A stretch of DNA of 62,106 nt, taken from positions 3,861-65,966 of the forward strand of contig JAPUER010000044.1 of the NCBI GenBank assembly GCA_027492485.1. Reading direction: 5' to 3'. Below the pieces are notes generated by a model that did no database searches, was not told the DNA's origin, and saw nothing but the letters and a program-made list of their open reading frames with translations. Shown here in pieces: positions 24,201 through 30,860 of the stretch. The position numbers and the translations under genes were made by a program. Each line of letters begins with the position of its first letter. The first letter of the stretch is position 1. The DNA comes from Betaproteobacteria bacterium (GTDB lineage: Bacteria; Pseudomonadota; Gammaproteobacteria; Burkholderiales; Casimicrobiaceae).

Positions 24201-25064
24201 CTACTCCTTCTTGACCAGCGATTTGTCGAGCAGCACCCAGAAGAATCGTGCGGGTCGATCACGGATGCTGGGAACCACAAGGTACGTGTCCTCGGTTTCT
24301 TCGATGAGGAAATACTTGGTGGGCTGCTCGCTGCCCGGCAGCCGAATCGTGATGGCTGGCAGCGCGTCGGCAGTGATGAGCGACTGTAGTTCGCCGTTGA
24401 CGTCGCGCGCAATCAGGGGGGCGAGGCGATTGATCGCGACTGTCGAAGACTCGCGTAACGAAGTTGCACCCGCCGCCGTCCAGCTGCCGTCGCCCGAAAG
24501 CGCGCGATGCGGGAACAGGGGATACGAATAGTCGCGACGGATTTCCTTGTCGTCGGCCCCTTTGAAGCGCGTCTTTACGCCCAGCGACGCTGCATATTGC
24601 GGTTCGGCTTTGGCGGGCGAAAGTCGCGCAAATACGCGTAGTTTGACGCCGGGCTCTTCCGGCGTGCCTTTGGTGACCTTGTATTTCTCCGGACTTTCTG
24701 TGGCGAGCTTTTCCAGGGCCGCGTTCATCTCGTTGAACCACTTCAGCTTCAGCGCGTCGATGGCAGAGCCCGCGCCTTCCTTGGCGGCGTTCTGTGCGCG
24801 AGCGCTGTCGATACCGGTACCGACCAGCGCGCCGATGGCTCCGCCGAGCATGCCGATGGTGCTAAACACTTTGCCCTGTCCGCCCGCTGGCGCGACCAGG
24901 ACGTGGCTGCCTTCGAGAAGCGCGTCACCGGCGGGTGTCTCGGTCATAGTGGAGATTTCCTCGTCGACCGCAGTCACGCGCACTTGCGCGTGCAGTGGTA
25001 CAACGGCCACGGTGAACGAGAGGGCTAGGACCAACGCGCGGATGTGCGGGAAGCAGGTTTTCAT
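24201..25064 (-). CDS. Exported protein with glycine-zipper segment, unknown
   Basis: 287 residues from MKTCFPHIRALV (an ATG two codons upstream is also possible). Signal peptide ends near VVPLHA-Q. A glycine-rich helix, STIGMLGGAIGALVGTGIDSARAQNAAKEGAG (broken here at the comma-free run, about residues 68-98), could insert in a membrane. The rest has beta-rich segments (YKVTKGTPEEPGVKLRVFARLSP, TKYFLIEETEDTYLVVPSI). First gene of a three-gene, same-strand cluster with the two lipoproteins upstream. Function unknown. Confidence 0.7.
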   Translation of the reverse strand: MKTCFPHIRALVLALSFTVAVVPLHAQVRVTAVDEEISTMTETPAGDALLEGSHVLVAPAGGQGKVFSTIGMLGGAIGALVGTGIDSARAQNAAKEGAGSAIDALKLKWFNEMNAALEKLATESPEKYKVTKGTPEEPGVKLRVFARLSPAKAEPQYAASLGVKTRFKGADDKEIRRDYSYPLFPHRALSGDGSWTAAGATSLRESSTVAINRLAPLIARDVNGELQSLITADALPAITIRLPGSEQPTKYFLIEETEDTYLVVPSIRDRPARFFWVLLDKSLVKKE

Positions 25065-25266
25065 GGTCAATGTCGGATGAAATGAACGTTCGGCAGCGGG
25101 CCGAATTGGTTCAAGCGTACGTTATCAGGGCGAGGCTTACCGCGTGTTGGTGGGCGAATTCGCGCCGAGTAGTTTGGCGCCTGATGTTTCGGTGCTTAGG
25201 AAAATCGAACCCGACGCCCTTACGCTACCTCCACGCCTTTAACTTGTGCTGCAAAGTGCCTGTGTA

Positions 25267-25998
25267 CTACTCCATCGACACCGAAATCCCTCCCACCCGG
25301 GCGGGCAACAGGGCGATGCGATGTGGCGGCACGTACGACGTGATCGCTACGCCGCGGACGATGAGTACGCCATTACCTCCCGGGAAAAGTGCTGTTATCC
25401 CGGTCAGTGCAAGTGCGTCTGGCGTCGTATGAATAGCTGCGAACGCCGCGCCGCGTGGCACATTGACGTGAAAGACCGGCTCGGTGGGTGATTCGACGTT
25501 TGGCGGTCGCGGTGTGCTTACTTCGAGCAACTGGCGGTTGCCATCGAGAAACGCGACCACGGGCACGAACATCTCCGGGCCGTCCAGTCCGGTGACCGCG
25601 TCCTTGTAGCGACGCGGGCTCAGGCTGCTAACTACTTTGAGGCGTGCGGTATCACTGACAACCGGCGAGAATGCCAGCAGCGCGTAGTAGCTGCGGTTGC
25701 CGTGCAGCTCGACAATCTGCGTCGATGGCCAGGTGCCAAGCGCGGCGCGAAATGGTTGCGCATCATCGGCGCGGCCGTGCGGGCGCACCTTCATCAAATC
25801 GTCGCAGCAATCCTTCGCAGTGGCGAGGTCACGCGCATGCTCTGCACGTCGCGCCAGAAAAGCCGCTTCATTGCCGCGGACAAGGTTCTCTGTCATCTCC
25901 CGAATCCGCGTCTCGTCAACGCATCCGGCCAGCGATGCGGCCAGTGCCGCAACGGCCGCCACGCGAATGAAGGTTGGTCTGAATTTGGTTTGCGTCAT
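25267..25998 (-). CDS. Lipoprotein of an unknown family, paralogue A
   Basis: 243 residues from MTQTKFRPTF. The lipobox LAASLAGC predicts a lipid-anchored protein. The mature part has AKDCCDDLMKVRPHG, then STQIVELHGNRSYYALLAFSPV, PRRYKDAVTGLDGPEMFVPVVAFLDGNR and VPRGAAFAAIHTTPDAL. The same four blocks occur in the next gene (26277-26981), so the two are paralogues. The CCDDL motif with paired Cys is unusual. Function unknown. Confidence 0.75.
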   Translation of the reverse strand: MTQTKFRPTFIRVAAVAALAASLAGCVDETRIREMTENLVRGNEAAFLARRAEHARDLATAKDCCDDLMKVRPHGRADDAQPFRAALGTWPSTQIVELHGNRSYYALLAFSPVVSDTARLKVVSSLSPRRYKDAVTGLDGPEMFVPVVAFLDGNRQLLEVSTPRPPNVESPTEPVFHVNVPRGAAFAAIHTTPDALALTGITALFPGGNGVLIVRGVAITSYVPPHRIALLPARVGGISVSME

Positions 25999-26276
25999 GG
26001 CGGATGGCGAAGTCAGGGGTGCCTGGCCATTATCCGACTTGCGCATGAGCCGCAGCCGTGATTAGCGCGACGCGCGTAGTCAAGGCACTTCAGGTCGCGG
26101 GAGGCGACAAATCCGCCAAATCAGCCATGCCGCCGCACGATCCCCGGATTACGACACAGGCGAGACAAAGTAGCCGGAAATCAACGAGGGCTCGAAGCGC
26201 GCCTAATCCGGGTTACGGCGCCGCGCGGTGCGGAACAAGTCGAGCCCCTCCTATTAAGTCTTTTATTGCCCGCAGT

Positions 26277-26981
26277 TCAGTTCGGCTGCATCACGTTGAC
26301 TAAGCCCGAAAGTGCAGGATAGAGCCAAAGACTGATGGACGGCGAAGTGATTGGAATCCAGACTTTCCCGGCTGGTACCGCCATGGTTGCACCGCCAAAG
26401 GTCACCCATCGCGCAGGCATTTGCAAGGAGGTCGGTGACGAGTGCAGCACCAGGAATGCAGCGCCCTTTGGGAGTTCCACATTCCCGCCGAACCCAAGCC
26501 CCTCGGTCGCCGCCACCAACGTTGGCACCACCGTACCGATCCGGCCGCGGGCACTGTCAAGGAAAGTGACTGTGGCAATAAAAATATCGCCGTTTCGGCT
26601 TCCCGTGACGGGATCGACGTAGGTACGCGACGCCGGGGGACTCGCAATCCAGATTTGCTCCCCCCCGGCTGCGGGCTCGGACAATGCGATCAGGGCGTAA
26701 AACGATCGAAAACCCTCAATTTCGACGACACGCTCATTGGGCCATCCGCCAATCGGCACGATCGCTGGAATACCCCTGTTGAGCATTACCCAAGGGTTCA
26801 CTTTCGTCAGGTCATCACAACATTTTGGATGCTTTGCAACGTCAAGCTGTTTGCTGGTCAGTTGCGCCCGCTGTTGCTCTGGCGACGGCGTCAACGGCGT
26901 ATCCAGTGCGCAGCCACACAGCATGCTCAGAACAAGCAGCAACCATGGCGTTAGCAGTGAATTCGAATGTCCGCGTGGCAT
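26277..26981 (-). CDS. Lipoprotein of an unknown family, paralogue B
   Basis: 234 residues from MPRGHSNSLLTP. Signal and lipobox LVLSMLCGC. Mature part: KCCDDLTKVNPW, ERVVEIEGFRSFYALIALSEP, SRTYVDPVTGSRNGDIFIATVTFLDSAR and LPKGAAFLVLHSSPTSL, matching paralogue A block by block. No good ribosome-binding site was seen before this ATG, so the start is uncertain, but the lipobox supports it. Envelope protein, function unknown. Confidence 0.7.
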   Translation of the reverse strand: MPRGHSNSLLTPWLLLVLSMLCGCALDTPLTPSPEQQRAQLTSKQLDVAKHPKCCDDLTKVNPWVMLNRGIPAIVPIGGWPNERVVEIEGFRSFYALIALSEPAAGGEQIWIASPPASRTYVDPVTGSRNGDIFIATVTFLDSARGRIGTVVPTLVAATEGLGFGGNVELPKGAAFLVLHSSPTSLQMPARWVTFGGATMAVPAGKVWIPITSPSISLWLYPALSGLVNVMQPN

Positions 26982-27039
26982 ATTGTCAGGATGTGAGAAC
27001 GGGATGAGAGTAGCACGCGGAACGTCGACGATTTCGACA

Positions 27040-27903
27040 CTAGGGGGCCTGCGTGCGGCGGGACCGCAAGCGTCCCGCCCTACCGAGCTTCGGATCAAAG
27101 CGCGGCGTGTCGACGAAGTGTCGCCAGTATCGGTCAAAGAATGCAGCGACGCGTGACAGTGCAATCGGATCAGTATGAGGGTTTTGCCGCGCGGGTCGGC
27201 TTTCTGGAAAATAGCAGCCCTCGGCATGATCGGCTACGTTGGGCATGAATTGCGCGACGAGACCTAGGCTGGTGTCATTGCAGTTGGCCACCATTCGTCC
27301 GAAGGATCGCGACGTTAGTTCCATCGGCAGCGGATCCGAGACAACTTCGTCAAGCATTTCTGCTTCATCGTTGGGGCCAACAATTCGACAGGCGATGTAT
27401 TTACGCCAATGGGTGATCGGACTTTGATCCGACACGATCAAATGCACCACCGCAACGTACGGCACCCCAAGCCGCAGTAGGCCTCGTGCCTGCGAGAAAC
27501 CGAAGTCGTTTGGAGACTTCCCGGGCTTTGCGAAGGAAGCACGTATTACCTTTATTTCGACGGCCATTACTCTGCTAAGGAACAACCGCCCTCGCTCATA
27601 CGGGACGATCAACAGGTCAATGTCGCCTGGCTGGACCGCACGTGGAAATACCAGATGTGTCGGCACCAACGCGCTTATGAAGACGCCACTTGGCTCGGAC
27701 ATTTCCCAAAAGTAGTCGGGCTGTAGCTCACGGTAAATGTTGCCGAAATGGCGACGCCTTGCGATCAGCGACCAAATGAGCGCGGGCTCAGTGTTCGCGG
27801 CAGCGTCCTTTTCGGAAAGTGCGAATAGCGGCTCGCCATGTTCAAACGCTCGCGGGCGATTGCGAATATCGTGCGTCTGGTCTTCCGGCAAAACTAGTCG
27901 CAC
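27040..27903 (-). CDS. Hypothetical protein, possible PD-(D/E)XK nuclease-like fold
   Basis: 287 residues, no signal peptide. The central part GDIDLLIVPYERGRLF, then LSRVMAVEIKVIRASF, has the D-x(n)-E-x-K layout of PD-(D/E)XK nucleases, followed by SQARGLLRLGVPYVAVVHLIV, a strand-helix-strand that fits the fold. The last codons (PKLGRAGRLRSRRTQAP) are read from a REP palindrome at 27057-27083, so the natural C-terminus may have been altered by insertion. Lower GC than the flanking nrd genes. Could be a defence or repair nuclease, or an inactive relative. Confidence 0.6.
   Translation of the reverse strand: MRLVLPEDQTHDIRNRPRAFEHGEPLFALSEKDAAANTEPALIWSLIARRRHFGNIYRELQPDYFWEMSEPSGVFISALVPTHLVFPRAVQPGDIDLLIVPYERGRLFLSRVMAVEIKVIRASFAKPGKSPNDFGFSQARGLLRLGVPYVAVVHLIVSDQSPITHWRKYIACRIVGPNDEAEMLDEVVSDPLPMELTSRSFGRMVANCNDTSLGLVAQFMPNVADHAEGCYFPESRPARQNPHTDPIALSRVAAFFDRYWRHFVDTPRFDPKLGRAGRLRSRRTQAP
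27057..27083 (-). repeat. REP-like palindrome with GTAG head
   Basis: On the minus strand: GTAGGGCGGGACGC-TT-GCGGTCCCGCC: a GTAG head followed by GGCGGGAC..GTCCCGCC with one inner mismatch. Same layout as 50-74. It lies inside the 3' end of the reading frame at 27040-27903. Confidence 0.65.
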
Positions 27904-27981
27904 CGTTATGCGCCAAGTATTCCGCCTGCAAGCTCAGTTGGACTTGCACATGGACAAGTTAGAAATCGACGAGTTGGCTCG

Positions 27982-29208
27982 CTACTCCCAGCTCAACGCC
28001 CCGCCCGTCTGATACTCAATCACGCGCGTCTCGAAGAAGTTCTTCTCTTTCTTGAGGTCCATCACTTCCGACATCCACGGGAACGGGTTCTCGGCCTTTT
28101 CGAATAGTTGGTCGAGGCCGATTTGCTGGCAGCGGCGGTTGGCGATGAAGCGCAGGTATTCCTTGAACTGCGTGGCGTTGAGGCCGAGCACGCCGCGCGG
28201 CATGGTGTCCTCGGCGTAGGCGTACTCGAGCTCGACGCCGCGCTTGATCAGCTCCTTGATCTCGTCCTTGAACGATTCGGTCCAGAGCTGCGGGTTTTCG
28301 AGCTTGATGGTGTTGATGAGGTCGATGCCGAAGTTGCAGTGCATCGATTCGTCGCGCAGGATGTATTGATACTGCTCGGCGGCGCCCGTCATCTTGTTTT
28401 GCCGGCCAAGCGAGAGGATCTGCACGAAGCCGACGTAGAAGAAGATGCCTTCCATGATGCAGGCGAAGACGATCAGGCTCTTCAGCAGCTTCTGGTCGTT
28501 TTCGAACGTGCCCGTGGTGAAGTTCGGGTTGGTCAGCACGTCGATGAACGGGATCAGGAATTCATCCTTGTCGCGGATGCACTTGATCTCGTGGTACGCG
28601 TTGAAAATCTCGGCTTCGTCGAGACCCAGCGACTGCACGATGTACTGATAGGCGTGGGTGTGAATCGCTTCCTCGAACGCCTGGCGCAGCAGGTACTGCC
28701 GGCACTCGGGCGCGGTGATGTGGCGATAGGTGCCGAGCACGATGTTGTTGGCGGCGAGACTATCGGCGGTGACGAAGAAGCCGAGGTTGCGCTTGACGAT
28801 CAGGCGCTCGTCGTCGGTGAGCCCGCCGGCGCTGGTGGGGCGCTTCCACAGCTCGATGTCGCGCTGCATGTTGATCTCTTGCGGCATCCAGTGGTTGGCG
28901 CAGCCGCCGAGGTATTTGTCCCACGCCCAGGTGTATTTGAAGGGGACCAACTGGTTGACGTCGGCGCCGCCGTTGATGACGCGCTTGTCCTCGGCGCGCA
29001 CGCGACGCCAGCGGCTGTCGAACTCGGGGTTGCCAACGCTCGACATGCGCGGCTCGGCGGCGACCGGCCGCGGCTGTTCGTGCATCTGCGCGCGGTAGTC
29101 GGCCACCTGCGCGGCAGTGGGCGGCGGCACGCTCGGGCGCGTGGGCTGCGGCGCGGCGGCGGCAGCGGGTTGGGCCGGGGTGACGATGTCGTCGTCAAAA
29201 TTGAGCAT
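27982..29208 (-). CDS. nrdB: Ribonucleoside-diphosphate reductase class Ia, beta subunit
   Basis: 408 residues. Makes and holds the tyrosyl radical used by NrdA to reduce ribonucleotides. Iron ligands and radical Tyr are in place: Asp149 in VTADSLAAN, Glu180 and His183 in [10 protein letters not shown] and the radical Tyr187. A proline/alanine-rich 45-residue N-terminal extension precedes the conserved fold. The C-terminus TGGALSWE would dock into NrdA. It is separated from nrdA by 1.65 kb holding three small genes, unlike the usual adjacent arrangement. NrdR control is likely (nrdR at 59344). Confidence 0.97.
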   Translation of the reverse strand: MLNFDDDIVTPAQPAAAAAPQPTRPSVPPPTAAQVADYRAQMHEQPRPVAAEPRMSSVGNPEFDSRWRRVRAEDKRVINGGADVNQLVPFKYTWAWDKYLGGCANHWMPQEINMQRDIELWKRPTSAGGLTDDERLIVKRNLGFFVTADSLAANNIVLGTYRHITAPECRQYLLRQAFEEAIHTHAYQYIVQSLGLDEAEIFNAYHEIKCIRDKDEFLIPFIDVLTNPNFTTGTFENDQKLLKSLIVFACIMEGIFFYVGFVQILSLGRQNKMTGAAEQYQYILRDESMHCNFGIDLINTIKLENPQLWTESFKDEIKELIKRGVELEYAYAEDTMPRGVLGLNATQFKEYLRFIANRRCQQIGLDQLFEKAENPFPWMSEVMDLKKEKNFFETRVIEYQTGGALSWE

Positions 29209-29270
29209 GGCGTACTACTTTCTTTCGGTCACCGCGCTCTGGCGATGAAAGCCGGGGCGCGAACTGCGGT

Positions 29271-29537
29271 TTACTGGACGGACTCGAGCTTGGAGTAAAG
29301 GTAGGAGGGCGAGATGTCGATGCCGCCGCGCTCCCATGACAGGGTGGCGAGGCCCTCGTCGAGCGAGAGCTCGGCGAAAGTGGCCGGATCACGCAGCGCT
29401 TCGAGGTCTTCACCCCAGAGGTCGTCGGAGAGGTCGACGATGCCTGCCTTGCCGTCGCTGAACTGGAGCCACATTTGATAGTCGCCCATGTGCCGGGCGT
29501 TGCTCAGTCGCGGGTTTGGGTCGACAAGATCTTGCAA
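29271..29537 (-). CDS. DUF2442 protein
   Basis: 88 residues from a TTG start with GGAG about 10 nt upstream. NARHMGDYQMWLQFSDGKAGIVDLSDDLWG, then LRDPATFAELSLDEGLATLSWERGGIDISPSYLY, is a complete DUF2442 fold (small beta-rich protein, often near toxin-antitoxin or regulatory genes). It lies between nrdB and the DUF1508 gene, same strand. Function unknown. Confidence 0.82.
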   Translation of the reverse strand: MQDLVDPNPRLSNARHMGDYQMWLQFSDGKAGIVDLSDDLWGEDLEALRDPATFAELSLDEGLATLSWERGGIDISPSYLYSKLESVQ

Positions 29538-29604
29538 TGCGGTGGTGCTCCGTGGGTTTTTCGGAATGCACTAAAGCTGGGCCAATGCCCGTCAATGCGT
29601 TCGG

Positions 29605-29640
29605 AAAAACGCCGGAGAGCTTTTGCAAACTCTCCGGCGC
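29605..29640 (-). terminator. Rho-independent terminator after the DUF1508 gene
   Basis: On the minus strand: GCGCCGGAGAG, loop TTTGCAAAAG, CTCTCCGGCG, then TTTTT. The stem is 10 bp and the T-run is immediate. It lies 42 nt past the stop codon of the DUF1508 gene, so that gene's transcript is probably separate from DUF2442-nrdB. Confidence 0.85.
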
Positions 29641-29681
29641 GCAGTTCGCGCGGGTGGGTACCCGTGGCGGCTTGCTGCGTA

Positions 29682-29849
29682 CTAGGCGCCGGTGTAACCG
29701 TTGAGTCTCGCGTTTTCTTTGCAATCCTTCGGGGTCACGTAGCCTTGCGACGACGCTCCGATGATGTTGCCGTTCGACGCGATCCGGCGCCAGCGATGCT
29801 TGCCGGCCTTATCCTGGTAGAACTCCCACTTGTGTTCTTTTGTTGCCAC
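29682..29849 (-). CDS. DUF1508 (YegP-like) small protein
   Basis: 55 residues from a GTG with a near-perfect GGAGGTGA ribosome-binding site (29860-29853). Residues 8-24 read WEFYQDKAGKHRWRRIA, then SNGNIIGASSQGYVTPKDC: the one-copy form of the YegP/DUF1508 repeat, a small alpha/beta domain common in proteobacteria. The GTG start is easy to miss. Its own terminator follows. The function of the family is not settled; it is often linked to stress. Confidence 0.88.
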   Translation of the reverse strand: MATKEHKWEFYQDKAGKHRWRRIASNGNIIGASSQGYVTPKDCKENARLNGYTGA

Positions 29850-30094
29850 AGATCACCTCCCTTCCTTAAGGTACACACACTCGACCCGAACCAATTACGT
29901 GAACCGCCGGGCGACGGGGGTGTGCAATACGCGGAAGACGCCTCGCGCGAATCGAGGCCATCCCCGCACTTACAGCCAGTGCCGAACACCCTTCGCTCGG
30001 GTGATCGTCAGCCCGTACCGGCGCTGGCGACGAATCGGCGGCTTGCTGCGGTCAGGGCTCTGCGGTCATTGCATGTGCAGAACCCTCACCCCAA

Positions 30095-30115
30095 CCCTCT
30101 CCACGCGGGAGAGGG
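30095..30115. repeat. CCCTCTCC..GGAGAGGG hairpin
   Basis: AACCCTCTCC-ACGC-GGGAGAGGG just past the stop of the LysM gene (minus strand), preceded by CCCTCACCCC. This is the widespread proteobacterial intergenic hairpin, also at 53738-53761. It may serve as a 3' end structure. Confidence 0.55.
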
Positions 30116-30127
30116 CGGCCGGGTGAC

Positions 30128-30634
30128 TTAGAGCGGCGGGATACGCAGCTTCTGGCCGGGGTAGATCTTGTCGGGATGCGAGAGCATCGGCTTGTTGGCT
30201 TCGAAGATCACCGGATACTTGTTGCCATCGCCATACGCGGCCTTGGCGATCGCCCACAGCGTGTCGCCGCGGACGACGTCGTGATACGTCGCTTCCGGCT
30301 CGCTCTGGTCGACCGACATGTTGTCGTTGACGTTGGTTACGCCGGCCACGTTACCGCAGCAAAGCAGCGCCTTCTCCTTGGTCGCCTGATCGGCGGCGAC
30401 GCCGAAGACGCTGACCGTGGAGGACGTGGCGTCGAAAGTGACGACCAGACCGGTGATGGTCAGGCCCTGCGCTTCGATGTACGACTGGATGGCGTCGCCG
30501 GCCTGACGGTTGGCGGCGTCGAGCTTTTCCTTGGCGGCGGCATCGTCGGCGGCGGCGGCTTGTGCGGCCGCTTCAGCGTCCTTGTGGCCGAACAGTTTTT
30601 CGCCGGCATCCTTGATGAAACTGAAAAAACCCAT
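30128..30634 (-). CDS. kbp: BON-LysM protein, Kbp/YgaU-like
   Basis: 168 residues with no signal peptide. N-terminus MGFFSFIKDAGEKLFG is the family start. A BON domain (about 55-105: GLTITGLVVTFDATSSTVSVFGVAADQATKEKAL) is followed by a LysM domain (about 117-166: YHDVVRGDTLWAIAKAAYGDGNKYPVIFEANK, ending YPGQKLRIPPL). E. coli Kbp binds K+ in the cytoplasm. GGAGACTCAA precedes the ATG. It lies between nrdA and nrdB. Confidence 0.93.
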   Translation of the reverse strand: MGFFSFIKDAGEKLFGHKDAEAAAQAAAADDAAAKEKLDAANRQAGDAIQSYIEAQGLTITGLVVTFDATSSTVSVFGVAADQATKEKALLCCGNVAGVTNVNDNMSVDQSEPEATYHDVVRGDTLWAIAKAAYGDGNKYPVIFEANKPMLSHPDKIYPGQKLRIPPL

Positions 30635-30750
30635 TTGAGTCTCCTTTGCTTTGGTTAGGGTGGTTGTGTCAGCAAATGCTGGGAACCACCATAACGCCGA
30701 TTATTGCGTGGTTGGTCGTCGCGACAAATCTGATTTGGCGATATCCATGT

Positions 30751-30780
30751 CTACTGGCACGCCTCATAGTCGGGATTGTG
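30751..30780 (-). repeat. Degenerate copy of the last 30 nt of nrdA
   Basis: These 30 bases match 30861-30890 (the coding end of nrdA) at 25 of 30 positions and lie exactly 110 bases downstream of it. They still read NPDYEACQ-stop on the minus strand, with one redox Cys now Tyr. It is the scar of a short tandem duplication. Confidence 0.75.
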
Positions 30781-30845
30781 GTTACGGCCGGTGCTGCGCA
30801 CCTTAACTTGCGCTGCACGCAAGTTAGCCTGCACCGCAATCCCGA
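30770..30845. repeat. Nested stem-loop downstream of nrdA
   Basis: TCGGGATTG (30770-30778) pairs with CAATCCCGA (30837-30845). Inside, CGGTGC pairs with GCACCG, and the core TAACTTGCG-CTGCA-CGCAAGTTA (30804-30826) is a perfect 9-bp hairpin. It lies in the nrdA 3' untranslated region. No T-run follows, so it may protect the 3' end rather than terminate. Confidence 0.65.
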
Positions 30846-30860
30846 ATGCAAACTGTGTGG

